In this document: positions 46,836 to 57,687 of the stretch, one piece after another
How positions within the stretch are numbered: the first letter of the stretch is position 1
How the letters are laid out: every line of letters starts with the position of its first letter
Source: Nothophaeocryptopus gaeumannii
Taxonomy: Eukaryota > Ascomycota > Dothideomycetes > Mycosphaerellales > Mycosphaerellaceae
Assembly: GCA_031771865.1 (NCBI GenBank)
Contig: JASISA010000019.1
Span: 1,178,001-1,242,000, forward strand
Length of the DNA: 64,000 nt
Reading direction: 5' to 3'
Position numbers and translations under genes: made by a program
The notes under the pieces: generated by a model
Told to the model about the DNA's origin: nothing
Database searches by the model: none
The model's input: only the letters and a program-made list of their open reading frames with translations

Positions 46836-47197
46836 GCGGCTTCTCGAACGATCGACCAAGTATTATACCACAAGAGTCCACTGAAGCGCATTCTCAAAGC
46901 ATGTGCGATTGAAGAGCATAGCATGAGAATAGGTAGCACAGCACTTCACTCCAATCACATGCTAAAGATTTTGGGTGCATGTGCAAACAGGCATATGCAA
47001 CCACATATCAGTGGTGCCTGCCGCAACTTCACTTGCAAACGGCGGCGCTAGTGGGCCGCAATAACACCAGCGACAATCGAATTCAGGCTTGATCTTCGCG
47101 CTTCTGACACTTTCTCACCACCAAACAACAAACAACAACAACTAAAGTAGTTGCAACAACTGCTTTGACACATACTAACATCCACTGCAACAACAAC
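46836..47197. other. Intergenic and leader of the zinc-finger gene
   Basis: About 360 bp. The CAA-rich run just before 47198 is leader-like. If the alternative model of the preceding gene holds, coding extends to 46912. Confidence 0.5.
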
Positions 47198-48683
47198 ATG
47201 GACGAGTGGGACAGCGACTCAGAAGGCGGCGGCGTCGCCACCAGCACCGGCCGTCGCTTTCCCTGCACCTACGCATTCTGCGACAAGACGTTCCCCAGCA
47301 AGGAGCAGATGCAGCAGCACAAGAAAGACGAACCAGACCACTTCTACTGCAAGAAGTGCAATGTCGACTGCGAAGACTGGGATGACTTCACACGCCACAA
47401 AGTCGATATGATGGCGCCGTACGTCGAGGGGCGCATGAAGATGAAGGAGGAGTTGCCCAAGCATATTGTGTGTGAGTTTTGTGGCGAGGATTTTAAGAGT
47501 TTTGGGGGAAGGAAGAGGCATCGTGAGCAGGTAAATACTAGAGATACCGTGACTTCAGGGTGTGTAGCAAATGCTGACTTTCGTCCAGAACCACAAAGCG
47601 GATCAGAACATCAAGTGCCCAGGCTGCGAGAACGTCTTTATCCGGGCGCAGCATCTGGTCGAGCATCTGGAGGAGGGTCGCTGCAATACCATCAGCCAGC
47701 GCGCCTTTCACGTGAATATTCAGCAGAAATTCATCGTCAAGCAGTTGATGCAGGATCCAGAGTACTTTGAGTCGCGCTTCTTCAACCAGCAGGGACCGCC
47801 TGGCCCCGACGCAGCAGGCAACGCCTCACGAAAGCCCATCACCGATGGTACCGAATATGAAGACGAAGATGAGACCGGCGGCGTCATCCTTGGACCATCT
47901 ATCATTGACGAACCCGATGAGGCACAGCAGGGCGGCTACAAGTCACTTCTGCCCCAAGTCGATCTGATGGATACGAAAGCGACGCCAAACACTCGAAATA
48001 TGCAGTGGCCTCGGGTCACGGGCCAGAAGTCCGAAGGTCTTTCCAGTAGCATGCGAAGCATGTCAATCAACTCCACAGCTCCCTCTACAGCCACCATTGC
48101 AAAGTCTCAGCAGACTGTGGGCGCCTGGTCGACCGGTACCTCATCAAAGGCTCTCTTCCCCAAAGCTAAGCCAACACCACCTAAGGCTGGAGACTGGAAC
48201 GCCATTGCGGCTCGGCGAGAACAGCAGGCCATCGAGTCCAACATGATGAAGGCCAATTGGTGGGATCCACAGTCGAAAGACTCGCAAATCGATCGTTTCT
48301 TCCACCCTGTCCTGCAGGTCTACGTGTGTCCCTTCCCTGCCTGCGAATTCGACAAGCATGACTTTCAAACCCTTCGGGAGCTGCTCGAGCACTTCAGAAT
48401 GGTCCACGTGCTTCAGATGTACCGCTGCACGACCTGCTTCAAGCGCTTTCCAAAGTGCTCTTCACTCATCGGTCACATTGAAAACACGAAGAAGTGCGCC
48501 GTCAGTGACACCAAGGACTTCACTAAATTCATGAACGAGATCACAGGTGGCTTCGTGCAGGCTGAGAAGAGAATTGACCCCAAGATCTTCAGACAGGAGA
48601 CTGCTGTCGTCAAGTTCGGAGAGAAGCCTGTCAACGGTCTTATGCCTACCAAGTACGTGGGCAAGAACCCAAAGTCGGGCTAG
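47198..48683 (+). CDS. C2H2 zinc-finger protein
   Basis: Exons 47198-47530 and 47589-48683 give 475 aa. At least five C2H2-type units: FPCTYAFCDKTF...H, FYCKKCNVDCEDWDDFTRH, IVCEFCGEDFKSFGGRKRH, IKCPGCENVFIRAQHLVEH, and near the C-terminus YVCPFPACEFDKH...HFRMVH plus YRCTTCFKRFPKCSSLIGH. The middle is Ser/Thr-rich and disordered. Paired N- and C-terminal fingers separated by a disordered linker suggest a nucleic-acid-binding role; the precise function is unknown. It converges on the MFS transporter 200 bp away. Confidence 0.88.
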
Positions 48684-48883
48684 AGCCGTTCGCGATGAGG
48701 TGTGAGGATGGCTTGGCATCCTCTCGGCACAAGGCTGAGATACTGAGCACTCGACCGGTAGATGGCGGTACTCCGAGTAGGAGCACCGATGGAGCGACCA
48801 TATGATTCTTTAGGCGCGTTGCGAAAAGCAACTCCAGGTATAAGCAATGAATCCTTGATCTCTTTATACCCTCCTCGTCTTCC

Positions 48884-50411
48884 CTACGTCGTATACCTGA
48901 ACGTCTTATCCTCCTTATCCGTAACATCCTTGCCCGCCACAAACCTCCCCATCTCCTCTCCCTCTCCCTTCCCACCAACAACAACAGCCTTCCCCTCATC
49001 CCTCCTCCTATTCTCCCTCCAACAAACCCACCAATACCACGGAATAAACACATAGACCAGTCCCCAATCCACCAATGCACATATAACGCCCGCCCGATAC
49101 CGCGGCGGGTCTGTCCATAATTGCGGAGCAGCAATACATCCCGTCGAATACCCCACGAAAAAAACCGCGTTGACGAAAGCTTTTTTCGTGTTTCCTCGCA
49201 CGTTGGATGCGCTGAGGGACATGAGGATGCTGAATTGGGAGGAGATTACAGACGCGAGCCAGGAGGCTACTATGAAACCCCAGCCGGTTGAGAGCGGGAG
49301 GACTGTCAACAAAATGCAGCCTATGAGGGGGACTATGGTTATGGCGAGGACGATTAAATTGCGGGAATTTGGGAAGAACCAGCAGGCGGCGATGCCGATC
49401 CAGATGAAAGCGATTTGGACTGCTCCCGAGGGGGAGCCGTAGAGGAGTGTTTCGGCGGATGTGTAGCCTAGGTTTTTGATTACCAGCGATGCGAAGGTGA
49501 GGACGGGGGAACACATGGTTACGAGTAGGCCGAACATGAAGACGTGAAAAGTCTTCAAATCGGTGCAGGTTTCGCGGAATTGTGGCCAGGAAAAAGATGT
49601 CTTGTCTCCGCCGTCGTGCTGGGAGGCCAAACGCTTCGCTGCCGTGACTCTTTCTTCGGCGGTTAAAAACCAAGCGGTCTCTGGACCGGCGGGCATGGCG
49701 ATATAGAAGAGGATCCCGGCGAATATGGTGATGGCGCCGCAGAGGAGGAACATCAGACGCCAGGGTTCGATGGAGAGGTGGGACATGTGTTCGCCGATTC
49801 CGTACATCATGAGCGAGCCGACGATCTGCGCGAGGCCGTTGCAGGTTACCCACATCCCGACGCGAAGAGGGTGTTCTTCCTTCTTGTACCAGATGGAAGT
49901 AATCGTAATGAAAGCAGGAGAGACGGCGCCTTCAGTGAATCCTAACAGGCAACGAACGGCTGCAAATCCGGCGAAGTTGTTCGGTGCTGCGAGACACATG
50001 CAGACTGCGCCCCAGAGGATGATGGTTCCGCCGACGAATTTGGCGATGGGGAGGCGGGACATGAGGTAGATGAAGGGCCATTCGGAGACGAGCTGGCTGA
50101 GGTAGAAGCAGGATGTGAGCCAGGAGTATTGGTGCGAGGAGAGGTTGAGGTCTGTGAGGAGGCCGTAGACGGAGGCGTAGGAGAGGGATTGTTTGTCCAG
50201 GTATTGGGTGAAGAATACGAGGCACATCTGTTTGAATCAGCTTATGCTTGCTATCGACCTCAGGTAGTTTTGATCATACCATTGGCAGCACCACGCAGTC
50301 AATCTTCCAGCGCACTCGCTTTTCTTCCGCCAAGTCGACCTTGTAGACTGCCGCATGATGATGGTCGGTCTCGCCATCAGCGACATCTTCCAGTGGCGCC
50401 TTCTTCTCCAT
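48884..50411 (-). CDS. MFS transporter, anion:cation symporter family (Dal5-like)
   Basis: Proton-coupled uptake of small organic anions such as allantoate, nicotinate or pantothenate; substrate unknown. Exons 50411-50280 and 50227-48884 (52-bp intron) give 491 aa with about 12 membrane helices. Seen: VRWKIDCVVLPMMCLVFFTQYLDKQSLSYASVYGL at the exon junction (the family's first helix and DK motif), RCLLGFTEGAVSPAFI, YKKEEHPLRVGMW and FNAVFFVGYSTGCIAAPQLW-like text. The short first exon carries the cytosolic N-terminus. The frame opens internally with ATG at 50227, so the first exon could be missed. Confidence 0.93.
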
Positions 50412-51078
50412 GTCTGTCAGCTCAGCCACGGCAGCGGAGGCCGAATGCAAACGCAGAAAGGGAAGGAAATAGGACGAGAAATGAATCCATGTTGAGATCG
50501 AATTGTATTCGCTAGCAGTACAACTGATAGCCTACCGAGCGGTCTTCATCCGTCTGCTCACCTACTACTGCATGGCTGGCCTTGATAGGGCAATTGATCT
50601 GCGAAGATATGGGATCAAAATTTGGTGCTCCTCTGTCACGACTGAAAGCTGCTTGAGCCTTCGCTGCGCTCGACAAGGGCTGTGAAGCTACAAGACAGCA
50701 GTGGCTGACTTGAAGAAGTAGGCTCTCAATACCGTTGCGGTAGCCATTCGCCATTGCATTCGCCTCAGAAGGCATTGTTGCTGTTGCTGTGGACGCGACG
50801 CGGCCGGATCCCTTGGCCGCTCGCCGCCTCGCTCTGATATCGGGTCTCATCGGCCTCGCAAGCGAATGGACTAGTCTCTGCTGCGTTCTACTCTTCCAAA
50901 GGGTTCAGTTCCGGCCTTTTTGAATGTTTGTAAGGTTCAATTGTTGTTTGAAAGGAAGTGGAAAGAAAGAAGAAGTTGACGTTCGGCAGTCGAGAAAGAA
51001 GCTTTGGCCTCCTCTGCCAAAACGTTGCCAAGCCTCCAGTAACTTCCCTTTCCACCGCCTCGCAGCTTCTTGACCGTG
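50412..51078. other. Divergent promoter region, transporter and amidohydrolase
   Basis: No gene supported. Start codons of the two flanking metabolic genes face away from each other across about 670 bp, so shared regulation is possible but not shown. Confidence 0.45.
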
Positions 51079-52630
51079 ATGGTCGAGATCCAAGACCTTG
51101 ACTTCGGCATGACCACTGATAGGATGGCGGCAAGACCTCTAAAGCCCTGGACAGCCACGCCGCAGAAGAGGTACAGATTGGTCGACGCCAAGCTTATCGG
51201 TGAGCTCTAATGCCTCAGCTCAAACGAGTTACTCAAAGGTTACTGACGCAGGCATTGATAGATCCGAAAGATGGCAGCGTACATGAGCATGTGACTATCG
51301 ATATTAAGAATGGCGTTATACACCGAATGACCAAGCTATCTGCCTTACCATCCCCAGGCGATGAAGTCCTTGCCTGGACAAACAACGAGCCAGTCACCAT
51401 CATCAACCTCGAAGGCAAATACATCCTCCCAGGCCTCATCGATTGTCACGTCCATCTTGCCACACCCCCAGGAGAAGACGGTCTCAAAGACACATTATCC
51501 CAAGACCCAACCACCGGTCTTCTCCGCCAACCATACCTCGCCAACGAAATCCTCAAACGAGGCTTCACTTCCATCCGCGACTGCGGAGGTGCCGGTCTCG
51601 CGATCAAGGAAGCCCTCGCCGAAGGCCTTTACCCAGGACCTAGGTTATTCATCTCAGGCCATGGAATTTCGCAAACCGGCGGACACGGCGACATGCGAGC
51701 ATCGAAAGACGACGAATACGCCTGTTGCGGAGGGAACACTCGCGGACTCGGGCGAATCGCGGACGGCGTCGAGCAATGTTTGCACGCAGCGCGCGAAGAA
51801 TTGCGTTGTGGAGCGGACTTCATCAAGATCATGGTCAGCGGCGGTGTTGTATCACCAACGGATAAGTTGACGAATCTGCAGTACACGCCGGAGGAAATAC
51901 AAGCTTTTACCAAAGTAGCCTCCGACTCTGGTACATGGGTGACTGCACATGCTTATACTCCGGCGGCGATCCGGAATGCAGTCGAGAACGGTGTTCTTGG
52001 CATTGAACATGGCAATCTGATCGATGAGCCTACCGCGCAGCTAATGGCCGAGAAAGGAGCCTTCTTGACTCCAACTTTGGTAGGTCCTCCGAAAGCCCTG
52101 CCTTCGAATCCGTCCGGCCCGGGGTTTCAAGGAATTTCCTACGTCCAGCCAGCTGACTTCTACCCCAGATCACGTATCAAACCATGGCGAGCAAAGAGTT
52201 CGGGACATTCCTGCCTCCATCTATCGCGGCCAAGAATCTTCAAGTCCTCGAGGCGGGGCTTCGGAGCATACAGATTGCCGATAAGGCCGGAGTGACCATG
52301 TGCTACGGCACGGATCTGCTCGGACCACTGCAGGTCATGCAGACTGGTGAATTTGCGCTGCGAAAACAGGCAGGCCTCAGTAGCCTCAAGGTTTTGCAGA
52401 GCGCAACAATAAATGCGGCCCGCATGCTCAGACAGGAGAACAAGCTCGGCCGTGTGAAGGAGGGCTTCGCGGCAGACCTGCTGATTCTGAACGCAAACCC
52501 GTTGGAGGATATTGAGATCCTTGATAGGCCGCAGAAGCATCTCCTGGCTGTGATCAAGGACGGAAGGGTTTTGCACTCGCAGTGGTCGCGACTGATTCCC
52601 GATACCGCGCAACCGACACTGATAGAATAA
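51079..52630 (+). CDS. Metal-dependent amidohydrolase (imidazolonepropionase/Xaa-Pro dipeptidase-like)
   Basis: Hydrolase of the amidohydrolase superfamily; substrate unknown. Exons 51079-51199, 51262-52079 and 52169-52630 give 466 aa. Exon 1 (RYRLVDAKLI) joins exon 2 (DPKDGSVHEHV) through an intron ending TTGATAG; this removes a spurious internal start at 51210. In-frame ATGs at 51079, 51109 and 51124 are all possible. Metal ligands seen: DCHVHLAT (HxH), FIKIMVSGG (lysine to be carboxylated), VTAHAYT and GIEHGN (His), and CYGTDLLG (Asp). The C-terminus has the usual ADLLILNANPLEDI strand. Confidence 0.88.
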
Positions 52631-52689
52631 GCGGTGTTCATTCCGGAGTGGAGAGTATCGCAATCATCGCATTCTCTTTCACAATCAGA

Positions 52690-54566
52690 TCAGGGCTCGA
52701 ATGCGGAGACCGGGTCCACACTAATGTCTATTACGTCCTGGTTCCAGATCTCGAAATGCATGGCCTCTGACTTGTCCACCAGAGATACTTCCCGAACGTG
52801 CTCAATCGTTCCATCTTCTTTCATCATGTCCAGCCGTCTGCCTATCTTGTAGCAAAAATCGCCCATGCAGATGAATTGCAGGTTAGGCGGTGGCTTCTTC
52901 CCGAACTCCTGGCCCATATGCCACATTCGCTGCTCGTGCGTCCAAGTTTCGAAATGTCTTTGCAACGAGTCGTTATAGAGGATGCGCAAGCACTTCATTT
53001 TCGGCAGGGAGGGCATCAACATTCGAATGGATTCGTGGTCGTCGCAGTCGATGGCCAGGCCCAGCTGCTCGAGATTGGGGCACTGTTGAACCAGCTCGGC
53101 GAGCTCGTTTCTCGTGACCGGCCACAGATCGGAGAGCAGGAGATGCTTGAGCGTATCACCGTGGTATTTGCCAATGGCTTCAAGATACTGCTTTCCCAGC
53201 GAGATCCATTCTTGGTCCGTGTTTGGGTCGTATGGGGTGGGTTCGCTCGGAGTGTTGGGACTGTGTTGGTGATTGGAGGTTGGGGTAAAGCCTGTCTTTT
53301 GCCGTTTCGCATTGCTCACGATGTACAGATATCGCATCTTGACCTGTGCCTTTTTCATGATGTCGATATGGGAGGGAGATATTTCGTTCACTCTGACACG
53401 CTCGAAAGCCGTCATCATCTCCGGCGGGATATCTTTCCAAGTGTTGTCCACGAAAACCGTCCGAGGGTCGTTACCTCCAAAAGTGTCCAAGAAAGTCATG
53501 CTCTTGCAGGTGTCGACGTGGAAGACTTGCTCAATCCCAAGGACATTCATACCAAACCAGTTCTGCATCGCAAAGTGCTTCAGACTAAGCTTGTAATTGG
53601 CCTTATGACACCGTCCAAAGAACAGATTCAAAGTCATGGTTGCCTCAGCCTCGGCTCGCATACGCGGTGAGAAGTGGAGGCGCACATCTTCTAATCTCTT
53701 GGAGTGTAGCATGAGCATGCTGATATCGTCCGGGTAGCACATTGGGTCGATGTCCATGGCTTTGAAGACTCTCAGATTGACCATCGGAGGTATGAGGACG
53801 GACGGTCGAGGCACGCGCGTAGACGGAAATCGTAAAGTGAAGCTCGTGAGAGTATTGTGCGTTCCAAGCCCTTGATAGAGCGTTTTCAAAGGCTTGCAGT
53901 CCAGCTCCCAGGAGAAAGACCTCAGCTTCGACATCTTGTCCGTTGCCGCTCGCAAGAGTATGTTGAGCATCATCGAATTGTCCGGCACTCGTCCCTTTGC
54001 GAAATCTTCTATGCCTAGCTCTTGCCATTTGCCCTATATTGTCACACCCGTCAGCTCTGCTATCATACTTCCCAGCAACTGTTTCCTGAGGTCCGACGCA
54101 CCCAAACTCTGAAGTCCTCCACCAATGCCCCATGCTGCTTCGTCACGAGACCGTTCAGAGCCATCATGAACGGGCTGCCACTGCCGAATCCTTCAGGTCT
54201 GCCGGCCACATAGCGCATCTCCCCATAGGAATGAAGGTTTACTCGCGTGTACAACTGCGGCAATGTCATGTAGTAGAGCAATCTCGCCGTTCGCGTGACG
54301 CGCGCAATGTCTCCAATGTCGTCCAGATACGACACAATGAGTGCCACGAGATTGAGTGGAAGTGTCGTTGCTGTGCGTGCAGAGCCATTCCTGGCGGGCA
54401 CATAACTGTCGACCGGCGACGTGAATTGCACATATCTCGGTATACTACCATACGGTCCACGTCCTTGGAAAGCATTCGCAGGCGCCTGGTTCATCATCTC
54501 GGCGGTGGGAGCGGTTGAGGGACCAATCGTCTTGACAGCGCCATTCGGGCTCCTCTGGCGCTTCAT
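52690..54566 (-). CDS. F-box protein with a leucine-rich-repeat-like region
   Basis: Probable substrate receptor of an SCF ubiquitin ligase. Exons 54566-54102 and 54033-52690 give 602 aa. Seen: an F-box-like segment TLPLNLVALIVSYLDDIGDIARVTRTARLLYYMTLPQLYTRVNL (about 68-111, given here in parts of a longer motif), VWGKWQELGIEDFAKGRVPDNSMMLNILL across the intron, and repeated Leu-rich strands downstream (HNTLTSFTLRFP, LKHLLLSDLWPVT, CPNLEQLGLAIDC). The 68-bp intron has a GTGCGT donor, a GCTGAC branch and a TATAG acceptor. The target is unknown. Confidence 0.85.
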
Positions 54567-55151
54567 GATGGCGACGATGGAGGAAGAGAGAGGATCATCT
54601 CATCTTTACAGTTTGCACAACCTCCCCGCGATGGCAGGCATGCGCAAGATCCCCAGCCAAGGACCTGTTGTGTCCAGAGGAAGAGTGTCGGGGCCCGGGT
54701 CCTTCCATGCGCTGAAGAAGCGGAACTTTCGAATAAGGTTACTGACGACATGGTTCTGCAGTTAGGTGTGCAGCTAGTCTGCTTAATGGAGATTAGGTCA
54801 GAGTCACCGCGCGAATTGATTAATCACGGGGCTCCCAATTCCCAGACGACAGGGAAGAAAGCTTGCTCGCTCACAATGCTTGACACTACTTGCACAACGG
54901 TGCTTTGCAACTCTCCGAGGCCGATACCGATTCCTGGTCCTATGACATCTCGTTCTCATCGACCAAAGAACATCGTTTAGATTGGTGAACAGTCGGCGAG
55001 CAAAGGATCTGTACGCGCCGAGCCGAAGGAGCTTGAGCCTGCCTCACATGCCGGGCTCCTATCAGAACCTGACTCTGGTGTTCTGAAAAGCATCAGTATC
55101 CTGGTCCATATCGAATATCATCGCCGCCTCGGTATCCGCAGAATCCGAAAC
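54567..55151. other. Divergent promoter region, F-box gene and JmjC gene
   Basis: Short frames without domains. The flanking genes start outward from this 585-bp spacer. Confidence 0.45.
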
Positions 55152-56352
55152 ATGCCTGGCAGTCATACACAAAATCATGATGTGATCAGGACGCTGCTTG
55201 AGGCATACACGAGTCTGAACCCAGCAGTTGTTGACGAAATACCGGATGAGCCGACGCCCTTGCTTTTCATGCAATATGTTGCCAAGAACAGGCCGTTCGT
55301 TGTGCGGCAAGGTGCAAGACAGTGGCCGGCTGTGCGCAAGTGGGATGCAGAGTACCTGCGCCAGATGATGGGCTCGCGTACCGTGAACATAGCGAACACG
55401 CCGAAAGGGTAGGTTAGTGGGGGCTGTCCTTGGCGGAGATTGGGTGTTGGCTACCAAACGATGTAGAAATGCAGATGCTGTCGTAGAAGACGAACATGGC
55501 AGGCTTCTCTATGTCGAACCCTTTGAACAGGACGAGCTTTTTGAAGCCTTCCTGGACTACATCCGAGCAGACGCCGCGGCCTCCTCGGTCAAGTACGCCC
55601 AGACTCGTATGTGATGCTTGGCGGGGACGACTTATTAAGACCTAAGTGCTGATTTGATATGCAGAGAACGACAATCTAAGGGCAGAGTACTCTGACTTAC
55701 TGCGTGATGTGCCCGGAGAAATCGGCTTCGCCAGCGAGGCTCTGGTGTCCAGCCCGGATGCAGTTAACTTTTGGCTTGGAAACGAGCGATCGGTCACTTG
55801 TCTTCACAAAGACAACTACGAGAACATCTACGTCCAAGTCAGAGGTCGAAAGCATTTCGTTCTGCTAACACCGGTCATGATGCCCTGTGTCAACGAGACA
55901 TTAGTCAAGGGCGGGCGATATCAACCAGATGCCAAGGATGAGAGTACGGCTCTTGTTCCGAAGGCATACCAAGATGATGAACCTGTGCCAATGGCATTAT
56001 GGGACCCTGATTTCCCGGAGATCAAAGCGACGACGTACTCAGAGTACGCACAGCCCTTGAGAGTATCTCTGGATGAAGGAGACATGCTGTATCTGCCTGC
56101 AATGTGGTTAGTACAGCCCCCATCTTGGCCACTCGCCAAGTATTCTTACAGACATGTATACTAATTGAGGGCAGGTATCACAAAGTTTCGCAGTCCAACG
56201 GACAAGAAGGTTTCTCGTGCTCGGTCAATTACTGGTACGACATGGACTTCACTGGGACATTCTGGTCGCAAAATGCCTTCTTGCGCGATGTGATAAATGC
56301 CTCTTTCAAGAACGTCCAATATCCTGATCTTGACCTTGGCGATGATGCATAA
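55152..56352 (+). CDS. JmjC/cupin-like oxygenase, JMJD7 family
   Basis: Fe(II)- and 2-oxoglutarate-dependent oxygenase; the human relative JMJD7 hydroxylates lysine on DRG GTPases. Four exons (55152-55408, 55467-55606, 55665-56106, 56175-56352) give 338 aa. Seen: PFVVRQGARQWPAVRKWDAEYL near residue 55, NFWLGNERSVTCLHKDNYENIYVQVRGRKHF (the HxD iron ligands are H and D of HKD) and YLPAMWYHKVSQ with the second iron His, plus NYWYDMDFTG at the end. All introns are 58-68 bp and join in phase. Confidence 0.92.
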
Positions 56353-56566
56353 CATCCTTGACTCCTCGGACCCATCGAATTCCGCGACTGCTCTTCACAT
56401 GTCAGCCAGGGCGCGGAATGCAGCCACCAATTGACTTACGTACAAATAATTGTGTCGCCTCCCAACAATTTGACAGGAACTCACAGAAGACGTCGTATTT
56501 GACACTCTGGATCATGACTGAGATGGGACTCAGCCTGTGTAACTTCTTCCGCTCGCGGACTACAGC

Positions 56567-57130
56567 ATGGCCACCAAGATCGAGCAAGCGATAGCGCTCT
56601 TAAACCAGATGAACAACGTGGAGCTCGAATGCATCAAAACACTCGCAACTGAACTGGTCGCACAATCGCCGAGTATGCACTTTCGTTTCCCGGACCTTCC
56701 CGCCGGGTTGCGCAATGTCGTCTACGAGCACTATGTTACCTTGCATCATCAGACAATGACGGTCAGGCTTCCTGTCAACAAGAGGCCAGTTCTTCTTTTG
56801 GCGAACAAGCAAATCCGAGCCGGATCTCTGAGCGTCTACTACAGCCGCCAAGCTGCCACTGCGACAAACTACAGCAATCGCGAATAGGTTCCCATCGACT
56901 CCCGCCTATTCATTCGGCACGTCCTGAAATGGACGCATGGGATCAGATTCCTCTTTCACGGAGCAGCATTGCCGCGCGAAAAGGCGATCAGTAAGGCGAA
57001 AGAGCTTGCGAATTGGCAGACTATGATCTCTGGGTACAGGGTTGGTATGCTAGAGGTTGGTGGGGAAGAAGGAGAGCTTGGGGCTGTTTTCTCGTTCAAT
57101 GAGAAGATGCTGGAGGATTATAGGGACTGA
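56567..57130 (+). pseudogene. 2EXR-like gene with an in-frame TAG
   Basis: From ATG 56567 the first 106 codons read FRFPDLPAGLRNVVYEHY and then LLLANKQIRAGSLSVYYS, the 2EXR pattern also seen at 43232. A TAG at 56885-56887 follows, but the same frame continues for 80 codons (VPIDSRLFIRHVLKWTHGIRFLF ... MLEDYRD) to a TGA at 57130, with sensible composition. It may be a recent pseudogene, an intron that removes the stop (weak donor GTCTAC with AATAG at the stop), or a UAG recoded by A-to-I mRNA editing, as reported in sexual tissues of some filamentous ascomycetes. Confidence 0.6.
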
Positions 57131-57553
57131 GGCGGATGGTCATAAGCAATGAAGGCTTGCAAAGGTGCAAATAGCTTCTCTTCTGTAATTGCAGCCAACG
57201 CTGATTGTCTTGCAGAGGTCCAGCCCACTTCGATAGTAGAAGTTTCCCCGCTGCAAGAACATATTATGTTCAGATCACGTTCCGGAACTACCAATCGAGG
57301 TCCATCCGGTGAAGTATCACAAGAACAAGCATCAATGCGAAACGTTTACCATTGCTCGACGAGTCTGGGTTCTACGCTGCGCTCAAACAACGTCCCAATG
57401 ATCATATTCTTACACTTGCTAGCCCCACCGAACGTTGAAGACCTTTCAACACTTATCGCAGCGTCTGAACAGCTTTTGGCAGCTTGATCAAGTGTCTATA
57501 TACAACCAGGAATCCCGTTAGTCATCAACCAAGAGGAATCTGGTTGAAACACA
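57131..57553. other. Intergenic upstream of the tRNA
   Basis: About 420 bp with only a short frame of no recognised character. Confidence 0.5.
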
Positions 57554-57687
57554 GCGCGTGTGGTTTAGTGGGTTAGTCCCTTCCCTCGTCCGTTCCCACT
57601 GGACATAACTAACAGTCAAAAGTAAAATCCGTCGTTGCCATCATTTGGAAACTCGACGGGCCCCCGGTTCAATTCCGGGCGCGCGCA
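57554..57687 (+). tRNA. tRNA-Gly(GCC) with a canonical intron and an extra D-loop intron-like insert
   Basis: Acceptor arms GCGCGTG (57554-57560) and CGCGCGC (57680-57686) pair along all seven positions, with one G-T; discriminator A is at 57687. Anticodon stem CGTCG/CGACG, loop TTGCCA|T with anticodon GCC at 57637-57639, and T-arm CCCGG-TTCAATT-CCGGG. A 12-nt intron (57641-57652) sits at 37/38, and its TGG can pair with the anticodon-loop CCA. A further 51 nt (57572-57622) lie in the D-loop after GTGG. Without both inserts the mature form is 71 nt and matches the standard fungal tRNA-Gly(GCC) plan. Box A (TGGTTTAGTGGG) and box B (GGTTCAATTCC) are intact. Whether it is functional is unknown. 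Confidence 0.85.
57572..57622 (+). other. 51-nt GT...AG insert in the tRNA D-loop
   Basis: Begins GTTAGT, contains ATAACTAAC (consensus fungal branch site) about 10 nt before its end, and ends AAAAG. These are the parts of the spliceosomal introns seen in genes across this window, at a similar size. The AG in CTAACAG is too near the branch adenosine to be used easily, which favours the 57622 boundary. That boundary is also exactly the one that restores a normal D-arm. Confidence 0.6.

Noticed and set aside
48884..50227. Long antisense frame (49008-49853) opposite the MFS transporter
   Set aside because: Mirror of a high-GC-third coding region; Arg/His-rich with no domain.
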